Positions 8,184-17,231 of a stretch of 64,000 bases of DNA are shown one piece after another. A program made the position numbers and the translations under genes. Numbering within the stretch: position 1 is the stretch's first letter; each line of letters begins with the position of its first letter. This DNA is from Citreicoccus inhibens (lineage in GTDB: Bacteria > Myxococcota > Myxococcia > Myxococcales > Myxococcaceae): contig NZ_JAHNZT010000042.1 in assembly GCF_019039035.1 (NCBI RefSeq), positions 1 to 64,000 of the forward strand, given 5' to 3'. Below the pieces are notes generated by a model that searched no databases, was not told the DNA's origin, and was given only the letters and a program-made list of their open reading frames with translations.

Positions 8184-9353
8184 ATGGGGGGGACGGTGTT
8201 GCGGCGAGCGGTGAAGGTGGCTGCCGCCGGGATGATGCACTACAGCGGGATGCGCAGGGCGTTGGCCACCTATCAGCGGATCCGCTCGGGTGGACGGCGC
8301 ATCCTCATCGTCAGCTATCACCGCGTGGTCAGCGACTTCACCGGCGAGCTGCAGCGCTCGATTCCCGGTCTGCTGATCTCCCAGGAGACCTTCCGCAAAC
8401 ACATGGAGGGTGCCCGCTCCGCCGGCTATGAGCTGGTGGGCATTGGGGACGCGGTGGACGTCATGAGCGGCCGGCGCGCGGCGAAGAAGGACCTGTGCGT
8501 GGTCACGTTCGATGACGGCTACCGCGATGTCTACCGGTACGCCTTTCCCATTCTCCAGCAGATGGGCATCCCGGCCATCATCTACCTGCCGACCGCGTTC
8601 GTGGGGACGCGGCGGCGCTTCAATCACGACCGCCTCTTCCACCTCCTGCGCCGCGTCCAGCAGCGGCGCTACCGCCCCGTGTTCGACGCGCTCCCGGCGC
8701 CTGCATTGGACCTGCTCGGCCCGGTGCATTCGGGGACCAAGTCGGTGTCCGCGGCACTGGATGACTTCATTGGCGAGTACCCCACGCACGTGCTCACCGA
8801 CATCATCGACTCGCTGGAGAAGCAGCTCGGTGGGGGCCCGGAGCTGTCGCCCGAGCAAGGCGATGTGATGGATTGGGACGAGGTGCGGCGCATGGCGCGC
8901 GCGGGCTTCGAGTTCGGCGCGCACACGCAGGGCCACAACGTCCTGACGCTGGAGCCCACCGCCGTCATCGAGCAGGAAGTGCTCGAGTCCAAGCGCGCCA
9001 TCGAGCGCGAGGTGGGCGGCACGGTGCGGGACTTCGCGTACTGCAATGGCTGGTACTCGGATGAGATCATCCGCGTGCTGGTCGCGAACGGGTTCCGCTC
9101 CGGCGTGACGACCGAGGACACCCCCAACCGGATTGGCGGAGACCCGTTCACCCTGCGCCGCAAGGTGATGTGGGAGAACTTCAGCGTGGGCGTGCTGGGG
9201 GACTATTCGTCCGCGCTCACGGTGTGCCAGTTGGACGACTGCTTCGGCGCGCTGGGGATGAACCACCCGGTCCCTGGACGGCGCCCGCAGGCCATGGCAT
9301 CCCTGGCGCAGATCCTCCGGCCAGAGGCGGGCTCATCCGAGGACCTGCCGTGA
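8184..9353 (+). CDS. NodB-type polysaccharide deacetylase
   Basis: ATG 8184 is preceded by a GGGAGGGGG ribosome site and gives 389 residues; the longer upstream frame is low-complexity and antisense to ccmA. The carbohydrate esterase 4 signatures are present: TFDDGY at about residues 108-113 (catalytic base and metal Asp) and HTQGH at about 247-251 (metal His pair). A later FAYCNGWYSDE segment corresponds to the conserved proline/tyrosine motif region. No signal peptide is obvious. It probably removes N-acetyl groups from a cell-surface polysaccharide made by the following genes; its stop overlaps the flippase start (GTGA). Confidence 0.9.
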   Translation: MGGTVLRRAVKVAAAGMMHYSGMRRALATYQRIRSGGRRILIVSYHRVVSDFTGELQRSIPGLLISQETFRKHMEGARSAGYELVGIGDAVDVMSGRRAAKKDLCVVTFDDGYRDVYRYAFPILQQMGIPAIIYLPTAFVGTRRRFNHDRLFHLLRRVQQRRYRPVFDALPAPALDLLGPVHSGTKSVSAALDDFIGEYPTHVLTDIIDSLEKQLGGGPELSPEQGDVMDWDEVRRMARAGFEFGAHTQGHNVLTLEPTAVIEQEVLESKRAIEREVGGTVRDFAYCNGWYSDEIIRVLVANGFRSGVTTEDTPNRIGGDPFTLRRKVMWENFSVGVLGDYSSALTVCQLDDCFGALGMNHPVPGRRPQAMASLAQILRPEAGSSEDLP

Positions 9354-10861
9354 GTGAGACCGCCGCGCCGGAGGCCTCGTTCCTGGGGCGCGCCGGTCCC
9401 CTCGTGCTGGCCCGGTTGTTCACCGCCGGGCTGACACTGTCCATCCCGCTGGTGCTCGCGCGCGTCCTGCCGTTGGACGAGTACGGGACGTACTACCAGC
9501 TCTTCCTGGTGGCCACGACGCTCTACTACGTCCTGCCGTTCGGGATGGTGCAGAGCCTGTACTACTTCTTGCCTCGCGCGGAGGAGCGGCGGCCGTACCT
9601 GGGGCAGGCGTTGTTGTTCGTCACCGCCACAGGGGTGCTCGGCGCGGGGCTCGTGTGGGGCTTGCTGGGGCGCGTGGCGGAGGCCTTCCACAACCCGGCG
9701 TTGCTAGACCATCGCGGGCCGTTGGCCGCCTACACCGCGCTGCTGCTCGGCAGCTACCCGCTGGAGGTCTCGCTGACGAGCCAGGGCCGCACGCGGGCCT
9801 CGGCCGTCGTGTACCTGGCCTCGGATGCGGTGCGCGCGCTGGTGATGGTGGTGCCACCGCTGCTGGGGTACGCGCTGCACGGGTTGATGCTGGCGGTGAC
9901 GGCGTTCGCTGGCGCGCGCTATGTCGCCACGTGGCTGGTGGCGCTGCGTGGCGCGAAGGGGCCGCTGGTCAGCGGGAGCCTGCTGCGCGCGCAGTTGGCG
10001 TACTCGGCGCCGTTCGGCGCGGCCATGCTCCTGGCGATTCCACAGCAGAACGCGCACCTGTACGCGGTGGCGGGCGCGGTCGCCCCGGCGCTCTACGCGC
10101 TGTACCGCGTGGGCTGCTTCCAGCTGCCGGTGGTGGACTTGCTCTACACGCCGACCAGCGAGGTGTTGATGGTGCGGCTGGGCGAGCTGGAGCATGCGGG
10201 CCGGTTGTCCGAGGGCGTGGGGGCGTTCCGCGAGGCGGCGGGAAAGCTGGCCTTCGTGTTCCTGCCCTTCGCCGCGTTCCTGTTCGCCGCGGCGCCGGAG
10301 TTCATCGCGGCGATGTTTGGCCAGAAGTTCCTGCCCGCGGTCCCCATCTTCCGGGTGAGCGTGCTGGGCGTGGTGCTGTCGATCCTCCCAATGGATGGGA
10401 CGCTGCGCGCCCGTGGCATGACGCGCGCCATCTTCGCCTCGTACTTCGTGAAGGCCGCGGTGACGGTGCCGCTCTTGTGGGTGGGCGTGCGGCGCTTTGG
10501 AATGCTGGGGGGCATTGGCGCGTGGGCCGTGGCCGAGGTGGTGGGGAAGACCCTGCTGCTGGCGCGAGTGCCGGCGGCCCTGTCCACGGCCGAACACCGG
10601 CTGCGCCTGTGGGACGTGATTCCCTGGTCGGAGCTGGGCAAGGCCTCGCTGGCGGCGGGCGCGGCGGGCGCGGGCGTCTTCGTTCTCCGGGCGGGGGTGC
10701 ACGGAGCCTGGCTGAAGTTGCCGGAGGGCTTCTTCTGGCGGGTGTTGCCGTTGGGGATGGCGGGGGTGTTGTTCCTCGCGGGGTATGTGGCGGTGCTGTA
10801 CGCCACGGGGGTTCGGCCGCTGAGTGCGTTGGCGGCGTTGCGGACGCGGCGCGCGCAGTGA
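9350..10861 (+). CDS. Oligosaccharide flippase (Wzx/MATE-like)
   Basis: I place the start at the GTG overlapping the deacetylase stop, giving 503 residues; the longer frame upstream lies inside the deacetylase. The protein consists of about 12-14 hydrophobic helices with short polar loops and an ARLFTAGLTLSIPLVLARVL start typical of polysaccharide exporters of the MOP superfamily. It would move lipid-linked sugar units across the inner membrane. Coupling to a deacetylase and to acetyl- and glycosyltransferases supports a role in exopolysaccharide or capsule assembly. No polymerase is recognisable in this block. Confidence 0.88.
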   Translation: MSETAAPEASFLGRAGPLVLARLFTAGLTLSIPLVLARVLPLDEYGTYYQLFLVATTLYYVLPFGMVQSLYYFLPRAEERRPYLGQALLFVTATGVLGAGLVWGLLGRVAEAFHNPALLDHRGPLAAYTALLLGSYPLEVSLTSQGRTRASAVVYLASDAVRALVMVVPPLLGYALHGLMLAVTAFAGARYVATWLVALRGAKGPLVSGSLLRAQLAYSAPFGAAMLLAIPQQNAHLYAVAGAVAPALYALYRVGCFQLPVVDLLYTPTSEVLMVRLGELEHAGRLSEGVGAFREAAGKLAFVFLPFAAFLFAAAPEFIAAMFGQKFLPAVPIFRVSVLGVVLSILPMDGTLRARGMTRAIFASYFVKAAVTVPLLWVGVRRFGMLGGIGAWAVAEVVGKTLLLARVPAALSTAEHRLRLWDVIPWSELGKASLAAGAAGAGVFVLRAGVHGAWLKLPEGFFWRVLPLGMAGVLFLAGYVAVLYATGVRPLSALAALRTRRAQ

Positions 10862-10967
10862 GCGCCCGCGAGCGGGTGGACTGGGGAGGACTTCCCTCCC
10901 CAGGGGTGGGTACCTAGGTTCCCGGCCATGGTGGCGACGGGGTGAGGGTCAGGGCGAGGGAGGCGTG

Positions 10968-11486
10968 ATGGTGTTGCAGGCGATGACGCTGTACAGGGTC
11001 GCACGCGCGTTGCGGAATCGTGGAGTGCCACTGTTGCCAGCCGTGGTGCGCAAGCTGAATTACTACCTGCACAGCTCCTACATCCCAGAGCAGGCGGAGC
11101 TGGGGGACGGAACGCAACTGGGTTACGGCGGTATCGGCGTCGTCATCCATCGAGCGGCGAAGGTGGGCAAGCACTGCCTCATCTCGCAGCAGGTGACGTT
11201 GGGTGGACGCTCGGGGCTCGTGGGCGCGCCCATCATCGGGGATTACGTGCGCATCGGCGCCGGTGCGAAGATTCTGGGGAACATCCGGATCGGCGACTTC
11301 GCGGTGATTGGGGCGAACGCCGTGGTGTTGAAGGACGTGCCCGCGGGCGCGGTGGTGGCGGGGGTGCCGGCGAAGGTCATCCGACAGGATCCGGATCCGC
11401 TCACCAGCTACCAGCGGGAGATGGGCTTGTTGCCGCCGCGTCCCAAGCTCACGCCCGTGCCGACGCCGCAGGCCTCGGCTCGGTAG
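10968..11486 (+). CDS. Serine O-acetyltransferase-like hexapeptide acyltransferase
   Basis: ATG 10968 follows GGGAGG and gives 172 residues. From about residue 50 the sequence is a left-handed beta-helix of hexapeptide repeats (for example VIHRAAKVGKHC, IIGDYVRIGAGAKILGNI, VIGANAVVLKDVPAGAVVAG), with the CoA-site histidine context typical of CysE/SAT-like enzymes. The N-terminus is short compared with true CysE (about 270 residues), so I favour a sugar O- or N-acetyltransferase of the surface polysaccharide pathway rather than cysteine synthesis. It is 106 bases downstream of the flippase and 15 bases before a glycosyltransferase. Confidence 0.85.
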   Translation: MVLQAMTLYRVARALRNRGVPLLPAVVRKLNYYLHSSYIPEQAELGDGTQLGYGGIGVVIHRAAKVGKHCLISQQVTLGGRSGLVGAPIIGDYVRIGAGAKILGNIRIGDFAVIGANAVVLKDVPAGAVVAGVPAKVIRQDPDPLTSYQREMGLLPPRPKLTPVPTPQASAR

Positions 11487-11501
11487 GAGAGGGACGCCAC
11501 C

Positions 11502-12563
11502 ATGCGCGTGCTCCTGGTCGGAGACCATCCGCCACCGTATGGCGGAGTGGCCATCCACGTCCGCCAGCTCTTGCAGTACCTGCGCGGTCGCGAGCTCGAA
11601 GTGAAGGTGCTGGACATTGGAAAGGGCGGCCGGCCGGCTCCGGACGTGATTCCGGTGCATGGCCCCGCGCACTTCGGGTTGCGGCTCGCGGGCTTCGTGG
11701 CGGGCGGATGGACCCTTCACCTGCACACCAGCGGCAACAACCCGAAGTCATGGGCGCTGGCGGGCATGGTGGGCGGATTGCCAGGAGGGCGCGCGCCCCG
11801 CGTCATCACGCTGCATTCAGGGCTCCTGCCGGACTACCTGCGCGGCTCGTCCGCGCGGCGGGTGCTGGCGGGGATGGCGCTCGCGGGGTACGCGCGCGTG
11901 GTGGCCGTGTCCGGTGCGGTGCGGGATGCGGTGGTGGCGTGCGGCGTGCCGGCGCACAAGGTGCTGGTGCACCCCGCGTTCTGCGCGTCGCAGGTGACAG
12001 CGGGCGCGGTGCCGCCTCGGGTGGAGTCCGCGCGCGCGCGGCGCAGGCCGCTCCTGGTGATGGCGCATCATCCCTCGCCTGTTTACGGGCGGCGGCTCGC
12101 GTTCCAGGCGCTGCGGCGGTTGGTGGAGGAGTTGCCGGACGTGGGGCTGGCGGTGTTCGGCCCGGGCACGCGCTCGGAGGAGTTCCGCCGCGATGTGCGC
12201 GAGACGCGGGTGGCCGCGTATCTCGAGGACCTGGGCGAATTGGAGCATGACGCCGCGTTGGGGCTGCTGTCCCGAGCGGATGCGTTCTTGCGGCCCACCA
12301 CGCACGATGGGGATTCCATCTCGGTGCGGGAGGCGCTGGCGCTCGGGGTGCCCTGCGTGGCGAGCGACGTGTGTCCGCGCCCGGTGGGCACGCGCGTGTT
12401 CCAAGCGGACAGCGCGCGAGACCTGGCGTTTCGCGTGCGCGAGGCGTTGGCCGCGGGGCCACCGCGCGTCGTGTCACCCGATGCGGGCCCCGTGCTCGAG
12501 GCCCTGTACGCCGAGCTTGCGTTGGCTCGGGCCGAGCGGGCTCGGGCGGCGCCCGCCGTGTGA
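11502..12563 (+). CDS. Family 4-like (GT-B) glycosyltransferase
   Basis: A 353-residue protein whose N-terminus VGDHPPPYGGVAIHVRQL is the classic glycine-rich GT-B start for family 4 enzymes. The C-terminal donor-binding half contains SRADAFLRPTTHDGDSISVREALALGVPCVAS, the E-x7-E-like segment. AGGAGAGG precedes the ATG. It presumably adds a sugar to the lipid-linked repeat unit exported by the neighbouring flippase. Donor and acceptor cannot be told from sequence. Confidence 0.88.
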   Translation: MRVLLVGDHPPPYGGVAIHVRQLLQYLRGRELEVKVLDIGKGGRPAPDVIPVHGPAHFGLRLAGFVAGGWTLHLHTSGNNPKSWALAGMVGGLPGGRAPRVITLHSGLLPDYLRGSSARRVLAGMALAGYARVVAVSGAVRDAVVACGVPAHKVLVHPAFCASQVTAGAVPPRVESARARRRPLLVMAHHPSPVYGRRLAFQALRRLVEELPDVGLAVFGPGTRSEEFRRDVRETRVAAYLEDLGELEHDAALGLLSRADAFLRPTTHDGDSISVREALALGVPCVASDVCPRPVGTRVFQADSARDLAFRVREALAAGPPRVVSPDAGPVLEALYAELALARAERARAAPAV

Positions 12564-12597
12564 ATGGATTTTCCAACAGGACTCGGAGGCGACGACG

Positions 12598-13800
12598 ATG
12601 CGACGCGGCGACGACATGGACCTGGCCCGGAGGGCACTCCGGGGGCGAGACCTGGTGGTGTTCTCGAATGACTGGGATGGGGATCCGCTGTCCAAGGTCC
12701 ACATCATGCGAATCCTCGCGCGCGACAACCGCGTGCTGTGGGTGAACAGCATTGGCAACCGCGCGCCCAAGGCGAACGCGCACGATGTGCGGCGGCTGGC
12801 CAAGAAGCTGCGGACGTTCACCGAGGGGCTGCGCGAGGTGGAGCGCCACATCCACGTGCTGTCTCCGTTGGCCGTGCCGTTCTATGGCTCGGAGGCGGTG
12901 CGTCTGGCGAATCGCGAGTTGTTGCGCTGGCAGGTGCTGCGGGCCATGCGGCAGCTTCGCTTCCAACGGCCGCTGTCCTGGAGTTTCCTGCCGGCCTCGG
13001 CGCCGGTCTCCGGGACGCTGGGCGAGGACTTCGTCGTCTACCACTGCGTGGACGAGTTCTCCGCCTTCAGCGACACCAACGGGCGCCACATCGCGGAGCT
13101 GGAGGCCCGGCTGTTGAGGCGGGCGGACCTGTGCATCACCTCGGCGGAGCGCTTGCGAGACAGCAAGGCGCTGCTCAATCCGCGCACGGTGCTGGTGCGC
13201 CATGGCGTGGACTACACGCACTTCGTGAAGGCGTGCGACGCGTCCACGCCGGTGCCCGAGGACATCGCGCGGTTGCCTCGGCCCATCATCGGGTTCTTCG
13301 GGTTGGTGGCGGAGTGGGTGGACCAGGCCGCGCTCATCGCCACGGCGCGGGCCCATCCAGAGGGCTCGGTGGTGCTCATTGGCAAGACGATGCCGGACTG
13401 TGACGTGGGCCCGCTGCGCGCCGTGCCCAACATTCACTTCTTGGGTCGCAAGCCCTACGCGGACCTGCCCGGCTACAGCAAGGCGTTCGATGTGGCCCTC
13501 ATGCCCTTCAAGGTCAGCGAGCTGACGCTCAACGCCAACCCGCTCAAGGTGCGCGAGTACCTGGCCGCGGGCCTGCCGGTGGTGTCCACGGATCTGCCCG
13601 AGGTTCGCAAGGTGGGGTTGTGCCGCATCGCCCGGGACACCGAGGACTTCGTGCGGCACGTGGATGCGTGTCTGGCCGAGGGCGGAGGGCCTCGGCGCGA
13701 GCGCGCCGAGCGCATCTTCCACGAGAGCTGGGAGGCGCGGGTGGAGGAGATCCGTCGCCACGTGGGCGCGGCGCTCATCGCGGCGGGCAAGCGACTGTAG
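12598..13800 (+). CDS. GT-B glycosyltransferase (group 1-like)
   Basis: ATG 12598 lies a few bases after CGGAGGCG and gives 400 residues; another in-frame ATG is 18 bases later. The N-terminal half begins LVVFSNDWDGDPLSKVHIM, and the C-terminal half has GFFGLVAEWVD and NANPLKVREYLAAGLPVVST, the donor-binding E/G motif of GT4-like enzymes. HCVDEFSAFSD is typical of a subset of uncharacterised myxobacterial transferases. It ends the plus-strand polysaccharide block and converges, 4 bases away, on the DUF4350 gene. Confidence 0.87.
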   Translation: MRRGDDMDLARRALRGRDLVVFSNDWDGDPLSKVHIMRILARDNRVLWVNSIGNRAPKANAHDVRRLAKKLRTFTEGLREVERHIHVLSPLAVPFYGSEAVRLANRELLRWQVLRAMRQLRFQRPLSWSFLPASAPVSGTLGEDFVVYHCVDEFSAFSDTNGRHIAELEARLLRRADLCITSAERLRDSKALLNPRTVLVRHGVDYTHFVKACDASTPVPEDIARLPRPIIGFFGLVAEWVDQAALIATARAHPEGSVVLIGKTMPDCDVGPLRAVPNIHFLGRKPYADLPGYSKAFDVALMPFKVSELTLNANPLKVREYLAAGLPVVSTDLPEVRKVGLCRIARDTEDFVRHVDACLAEGGGPRRERAERIFHESWEARVEEIRRHVGAALIAAGKRL

Positions 13801-13804
13801 GGCG

Positions 13805-14974
13805 TTACTCGCGGCCCGCCACGGCGCGCTCCAACCGTGCGTATCGTCGGGCCACGCGCGCGTAGTCGCTCGGGCGCACGGGGGCTTGGGCGAGCGTGCG
13901 GGCGAGGTCGGCTTTCGCGTCGAGGAACTCGGTCGCGGGGACGCCGCAGGTTGCTTCGAGCAGCCGTGCGGCTTCCGCGTCCGGAAGCGTGAGGGCGATG
14001 CCGAGGCGCTCCTGCAGTTGCTGCCGCAGGGCGAGGTCCAGCTCGGGCAGCAGCTCTGCCTCCACGCGGGAGCGGCGCATGAGCCAGCCCAGGCTCGCGA
14101 CGTATTCCTTCATCGAGCGGTGCTTGCGCGTGAGCAAGGGACGGGGAGCGCCCATCCGCGTGCCTCGCGAGACGACGTACAAGAGTCCCGCCGCGAGTCC
14201 CTGCGCGAGGAACACCCAGATGCCTCGCGAGATGGGGGGGCGTGCCTCCGCGTGATGATGGAACTCGTCGAAGACGAGGGGACCGCGCGCGGCGACGGCA
14301 TCCCACCAGCGTCGGTTGTCGAGCAGCTCCAGTCGGCGATTCTCCGCGAGGTCCGCCCCTGCGAGGACGTAGACCTCGCCTTGGCCCAACGGCCAGCGCC
14401 AGAGGATCGCGCCGTCGCCAAGGCCCGCGAGGGGGAGGGCTTCCGGATGTCTCACTCGCACGGCGCGATCTCGCGAGACGCGCAGATGGGTGAGCCCTCG
14501 CGCGAGCCCTCCCGAGAGCCATACCTCCGCCGTGGTGCCACCGGGATCCGTCCATTCGGAGGGCATGCCTTGGTGGTTCGCGCCCAGCAGCGGACCCGTG
14601 TCCAGGGCGAGCCATGCATCCAGGGCTGGCTGGCTCGTGGTCGTCTCGCGTGGAACGAGATAGAGGAGGGTGCCGCCCGCTTCGACGAAGCGCGACAGGG
14701 CGTTCACTTCGGACTCGGAGACGACGCGGGCCTGCGGTGCCGCGAGCACGACGGTGCGCGTCCCGGTGGGCAGTGATTCCAGCGAGGACGCGTGCGCCGC
14801 GACGGTTTGTCCTCCCTCGCGCAGGTAGAACCACAGCGCGCGCAGTCCAACGGGGCCCGGGTTCTCGGTCGAGGGGACCGGGGAGTCCACCGCGGGTGCA
14901 CTCCCCGCGGCGAGCCCCAGGGCCAGCGCGAGCACCACCAGGAGCCCGAGGACCCAGAACGCTCGACTGTTCAC
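13805..14974 (-). CDS. DUF4350-type membrane protein
   Basis: GTG 14974, preceded by AAGGAGCG, gives 389 residues. Helix at about residues 4-22, an extracytoplasmic alpha/beta domain with a GATase1-like arrangement (GLRALWFYLREGGQ, ETTTSQPALDAWL, FDEFHHHAE), a second helix near residue 270, then a cytoplasmic helical tail. This fits the DUF4350 family, found in operons with DUF4129 proteins, MoxR ATPases and DUF58 proteins. A DUF4129 protein does lie upstream (15267-16154), but no MoxR or DUF58 gene follows. Function unknown; membrane complex assembly is the family guess. Confidence 0.75.
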   Translation of the reverse strand: MNSRAFWVLGLLVVLALALGLAAGSAPAVDSPVPSTENPGPVGLRALWFYLREGGQTVAAHASSLESLPTGTRTVVLAAPQARVVSESEVNALSRFVEAGGTLLYLVPRETTTSQPALDAWLALDTGPLLGANHQGMPSEWTDPGGTTAEVWLSGGLARGLTHLRVSRDRAVRVRHPEALPLAGLGDGAILWRWPLGQGEVYVLAGADLAENRRLELLDNRRWWDAVAARGPLVFDEFHHHAEARPPISRGIWVFLAQGLAAGLLYVVSRGTRMGAPRPLLTRKHRSMKEYVASLGWLMRRSRVEAELLPELDLALRQQLQERLGIALTLPDAEAARLLEATCGVPATEFLDAKADLARTLAQAPVRPSDYARVARRYARLERAVAGRE

Positions 14975-15266
14975 GGGACGCTCCTTGACCAAGGAGCGCC
15001 TGCGCCACGCACCGGCCACGCCCCAAGACAATCGCTGCCTGCGACGTGGGTCGCCGTCCGCAGTGGGTCGCGCGCGCTCACACACGAATCGATGGCCGTG
15101 GGGTCCTCATGCGCGCAACGCAGCGCTCGCGCTGTGCGTCCGCGAATCACCGCGCCGTCATCAAGTGAAGCCCCGCGCGCGCTGAGGCTCATGGACCGTG
15201 CGCCCGTGCCAACGACAGAGGCCACCATTCGCGTGGAGGCTCGTGGTCGTGCTCCAGACCTGGGGC
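14975..15266. other. 292-base gap between DUF4129 and DUF4350 genes
   Basis: No supported gene. A 99-codon minus-strand frame fills it (start at 15270) but its composition is arginine/serine/alanine rich like the other non-coding frames of this genome. The region could carry a promoter for the DUF4350 gene; I see no convincing boxes. Confidence 0.3.
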
Positions 15267-16154
15267 TCATGGCGTCCCCTGGCTCAGCGTGCCGCGCAGG
15301 CGTTCGATGTCATCCACGAAGCGCGTGGCCTCTTTCGCGGTCACCGGTGCCAATGAGTAGAAGGCCCGATCGTACCAACCGAGGAGTTGCTCGACCTCGC
15401 GCGTGAGCCCGACGGAGGCGCCTCGTCCGGGGAGTTCCGCGGCCAGCTCGCGGTTCGTCTTCACTCGGTCGGGCCGGGCCCAGCCTCGCTGCTCCAGCGC
15501 GGACAGCAGGCAGAACAGGGCCTCGCGGATCGCCTCGCGTCCGTCGCCTCGTGCGAGCGCAGCGCGGGCTCGTCCGAGGTGCTCGGGCGGCGGGTCCAGC
15601 TTGCCTGGCGCATCATCGCCCCAGGCGTCCGTGTTCACGGCCCGGTTGCGGGGGCCGAGCCGCCGCCAGCGCAGCAGTCCGAACAGGACCACCGCGAGCG
15701 CGATGCCGAGCATCACCGCTCGGGTCGCGACCGCGAAGCCTTGGGCGCTGCGCGACTCGAAGAGGTTCTCCAGCCACGCTTGGAGTTCACGCAGCAACCG
15801 CTTCAGCACGTCACCATTGCGCTCGCGGGCGCGGGCGAACTCAGGGCGGTTCAGGATGTCCTGGAGCCGCTCGGCGCCGCTGGTGTTCGCGTTGGAGACC
15901 GTGGGCTCGGGCGCTGCTTGGAGCGCACAGGCCTGCTCCAGATAGCTCGCCACTTGTCGTGCTCGGGCTGTCGGCGCCGCGCCGGGATCTGGTGGTGGCG
16001 CTGGGAGACCTCCCCATTGTCGGGCGAGCGCCTCCACCGCGGCGGGAAGTTGCTCGGGCTGCCGCAGGGCCGTCTCTTCCAGCCGCCGCGCGAGGCCCTC
16101 TCGCTCGGCGCAGGGCAGCGCGGTCAGCAGGGCGAGGAGGGACAGGCTCGGCAC
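15267..16154 (-). CDS. DUF4129-type membrane protein
   Basis: GTG 16154 gives a 295-residue protein with a signal-like start (LSLLALLTALPCA), a helical extracytoplasmic half, one membrane helix at about residues 149-168 (AVMLGIALAVVLFGLL) and a cytoplasmic C-terminal domain with EALFCLLSALEQRGWARPDRVKTNRELAAEL and LLGWYDRAFYSLAPVTAKEA, the conserved block of DUF4129. The family often neighbours transglutaminase-like, MoxR and DUF58 genes. The gene is 14 bases downstream of the multipass protein gene at 16169-17212, suggesting one transcript. Confidence 0.78.
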   Translation of the reverse strand: MPSLSLLALLTALPCAEREGLARRLEETALRQPEQLPAAVEALARQWGGLPAPPPDPGAAPTARARQVASYLEQACALQAAPEPTVSNANTSGAERLQDILNRPEFARARERNGDVLKRLLRELQAWLENLFESRSAQGFAVATRAVMLGIALAVVLFGLLRWRRLGPRNRAVNTDAWGDDAPGKLDPPPEHLGRARAALARGDGREAIREALFCLLSALEQRGWARPDRVKTNRELAAELPGRGASVGLTREVEQLLGWYDRAFYSLAPVTAKEATRFVDDIERLRGTLSQGTP

Positions 16155-16168
16155 GGAAGGCCTCGCGC

Positions 16169-17212
16169 TCAGGCCACGACCGACGAGGAGGGCTCCGAGG
16201 TCGCGGGCTCGCTCAGGCGACGCTCCAGGTCGAGGCCCTCTCGGCGCACGCGCATGTCCAGATAGAAGAACGCGGACACCACGATGCCGAGCGGCGTGAA
16301 GACAGTCTGCGCCACCACCTGGAACAGCTCGGCGGGGACGAGCAGCGTCTGCGGGATGGCCGCCATGGCCGCGGGGTCGAAGATGTTGCCACCGGCCATC
16401 AGGCGGACAATCCAGACCGGCAGGCCGGCGACGGTGCTCACCGCGATGAGCATCGCGCCCACGACCGTGGACAGCACCATGGCTCGGACGGTGCCGCGCC
16501 CCATGAAGCCCGGCTCGATGCGACCTGAGAGCAACTCGCCCGAGCGACGGAAGGAGCCCCAGGCCCCGAGGTTCTCCAGGGCCACCACCGGGGGGAGCAG
16601 CATGAAGCGCAGGAAGTACCAGAGCGTGGACGCGAGGAATGCCAGGGCCAAGAGGAGCCCGCTCCCCACCAGCAGCGCGATGCTCGCCGCGTTGGACAGG
16701 CCCGTGTGCGTGCCACTCACGGCGGCGGCGAACCCCAGCCCGCCCAAGGCGAGGCCCGGCAAGCACAGCACGAGCGTTGCGCCCATCGACCATCCAATCG
16801 AGATGACGTACGCCCCCGTCAGCGTCCCCACGCGCGCGAAGGTCCGACGGAAGCCATCCGCGGGCGTGGTGGGCTCGCCCAGGCGAGTGGGCACGGCGTA
16901 CCGGGCGACCGTTGCCGTGGCGAGCCAATAGCTCCAGATGATGAGCGCCCACGCGGCGACACTGACGCCCATGAAGCGCCCCATCTCGCGCAGGACAGTG
17001 AGCGGATCTCCGGTCCCCCGGGTGTCGAGCATCGCGACCATTTGGGGGAGCATCAGGGCGGTGACCTTGGCCGCGATGTAGTTCAGGAGATCGAACCCGA
17101 GGCACAAGGTGAACAGCGCCTTGAGGTGGGCGCGCCAGAACATCGCGGCGCGATCGATCAACTCACCGAGGGCCAGGGGCCGCAGGTCCGAGGAGGCGTT
17201 TGGAGGACTCAC
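16169..17212 (-). CDS. Multipass membrane protein of unknown function
   Basis: I choose GTG 17212 (347 residues), because earlier starts would overlap the thiE-like gene. The sequence begins LALGELIDRAAMFWRAHLKALF, as in a group of uncharacterised bacterial membrane proteins resembling glycerophosphoryl diester phosphodiesterase membrane domains, and shows about six membrane segments with amphipathic loops (for example SFRRSGELLSGR). No catalytic motif is visible. It is followed by the DUF4129 gene and probably belongs to the same membrane module. Confidence 0.7.
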   Translation of the reverse strand: MSPPNASSDLRPLALGELIDRAAMFWRAHLKALFTLCLGFDLLNYIAAKVTALMLPQMVAMLDTRGTGDPLTVLREMGRFMGVSVAAWALIIWSYWLATATVARYAVPTRLGEPTTPADGFRRTFARVGTLTGAYVISIGWSMGATLVLCLPGLALGGLGFAAAVSGTHTGLSNAASIALLVGSGLLLALAFLASTLWYFLRFMLLPPVVALENLGAWGSFRRSGELLSGRIEPGFMGRGTVRAMVLSTVVGAMLIAVSTVAGLPVWIVRLMAGGNIFDPAAMAAIPQTLLVPAELFQVVAQTVFTPLGIVVSAFFYLDMRVRREGLDLERRLSEPATSEPSSSVVA

Positions 17213-17231
17213 CGGAGCACACCATAGCGCC

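Noticed and set aside
11806-13761. A 651-codon minus-strand frame under the glycosyltransferase genes
   Set aside because: Low-complexity Arg/Pro/His-rich sequence; the plus strand holds two recognisable glycosyltransferases.
14971-15270. A 99-codon minus-strand frame filling the DUF4129-DUF4350 gap
   Set aside because: No hydrophobic or domain pattern, Ser/Arg/Ala bias and no ribosome site.
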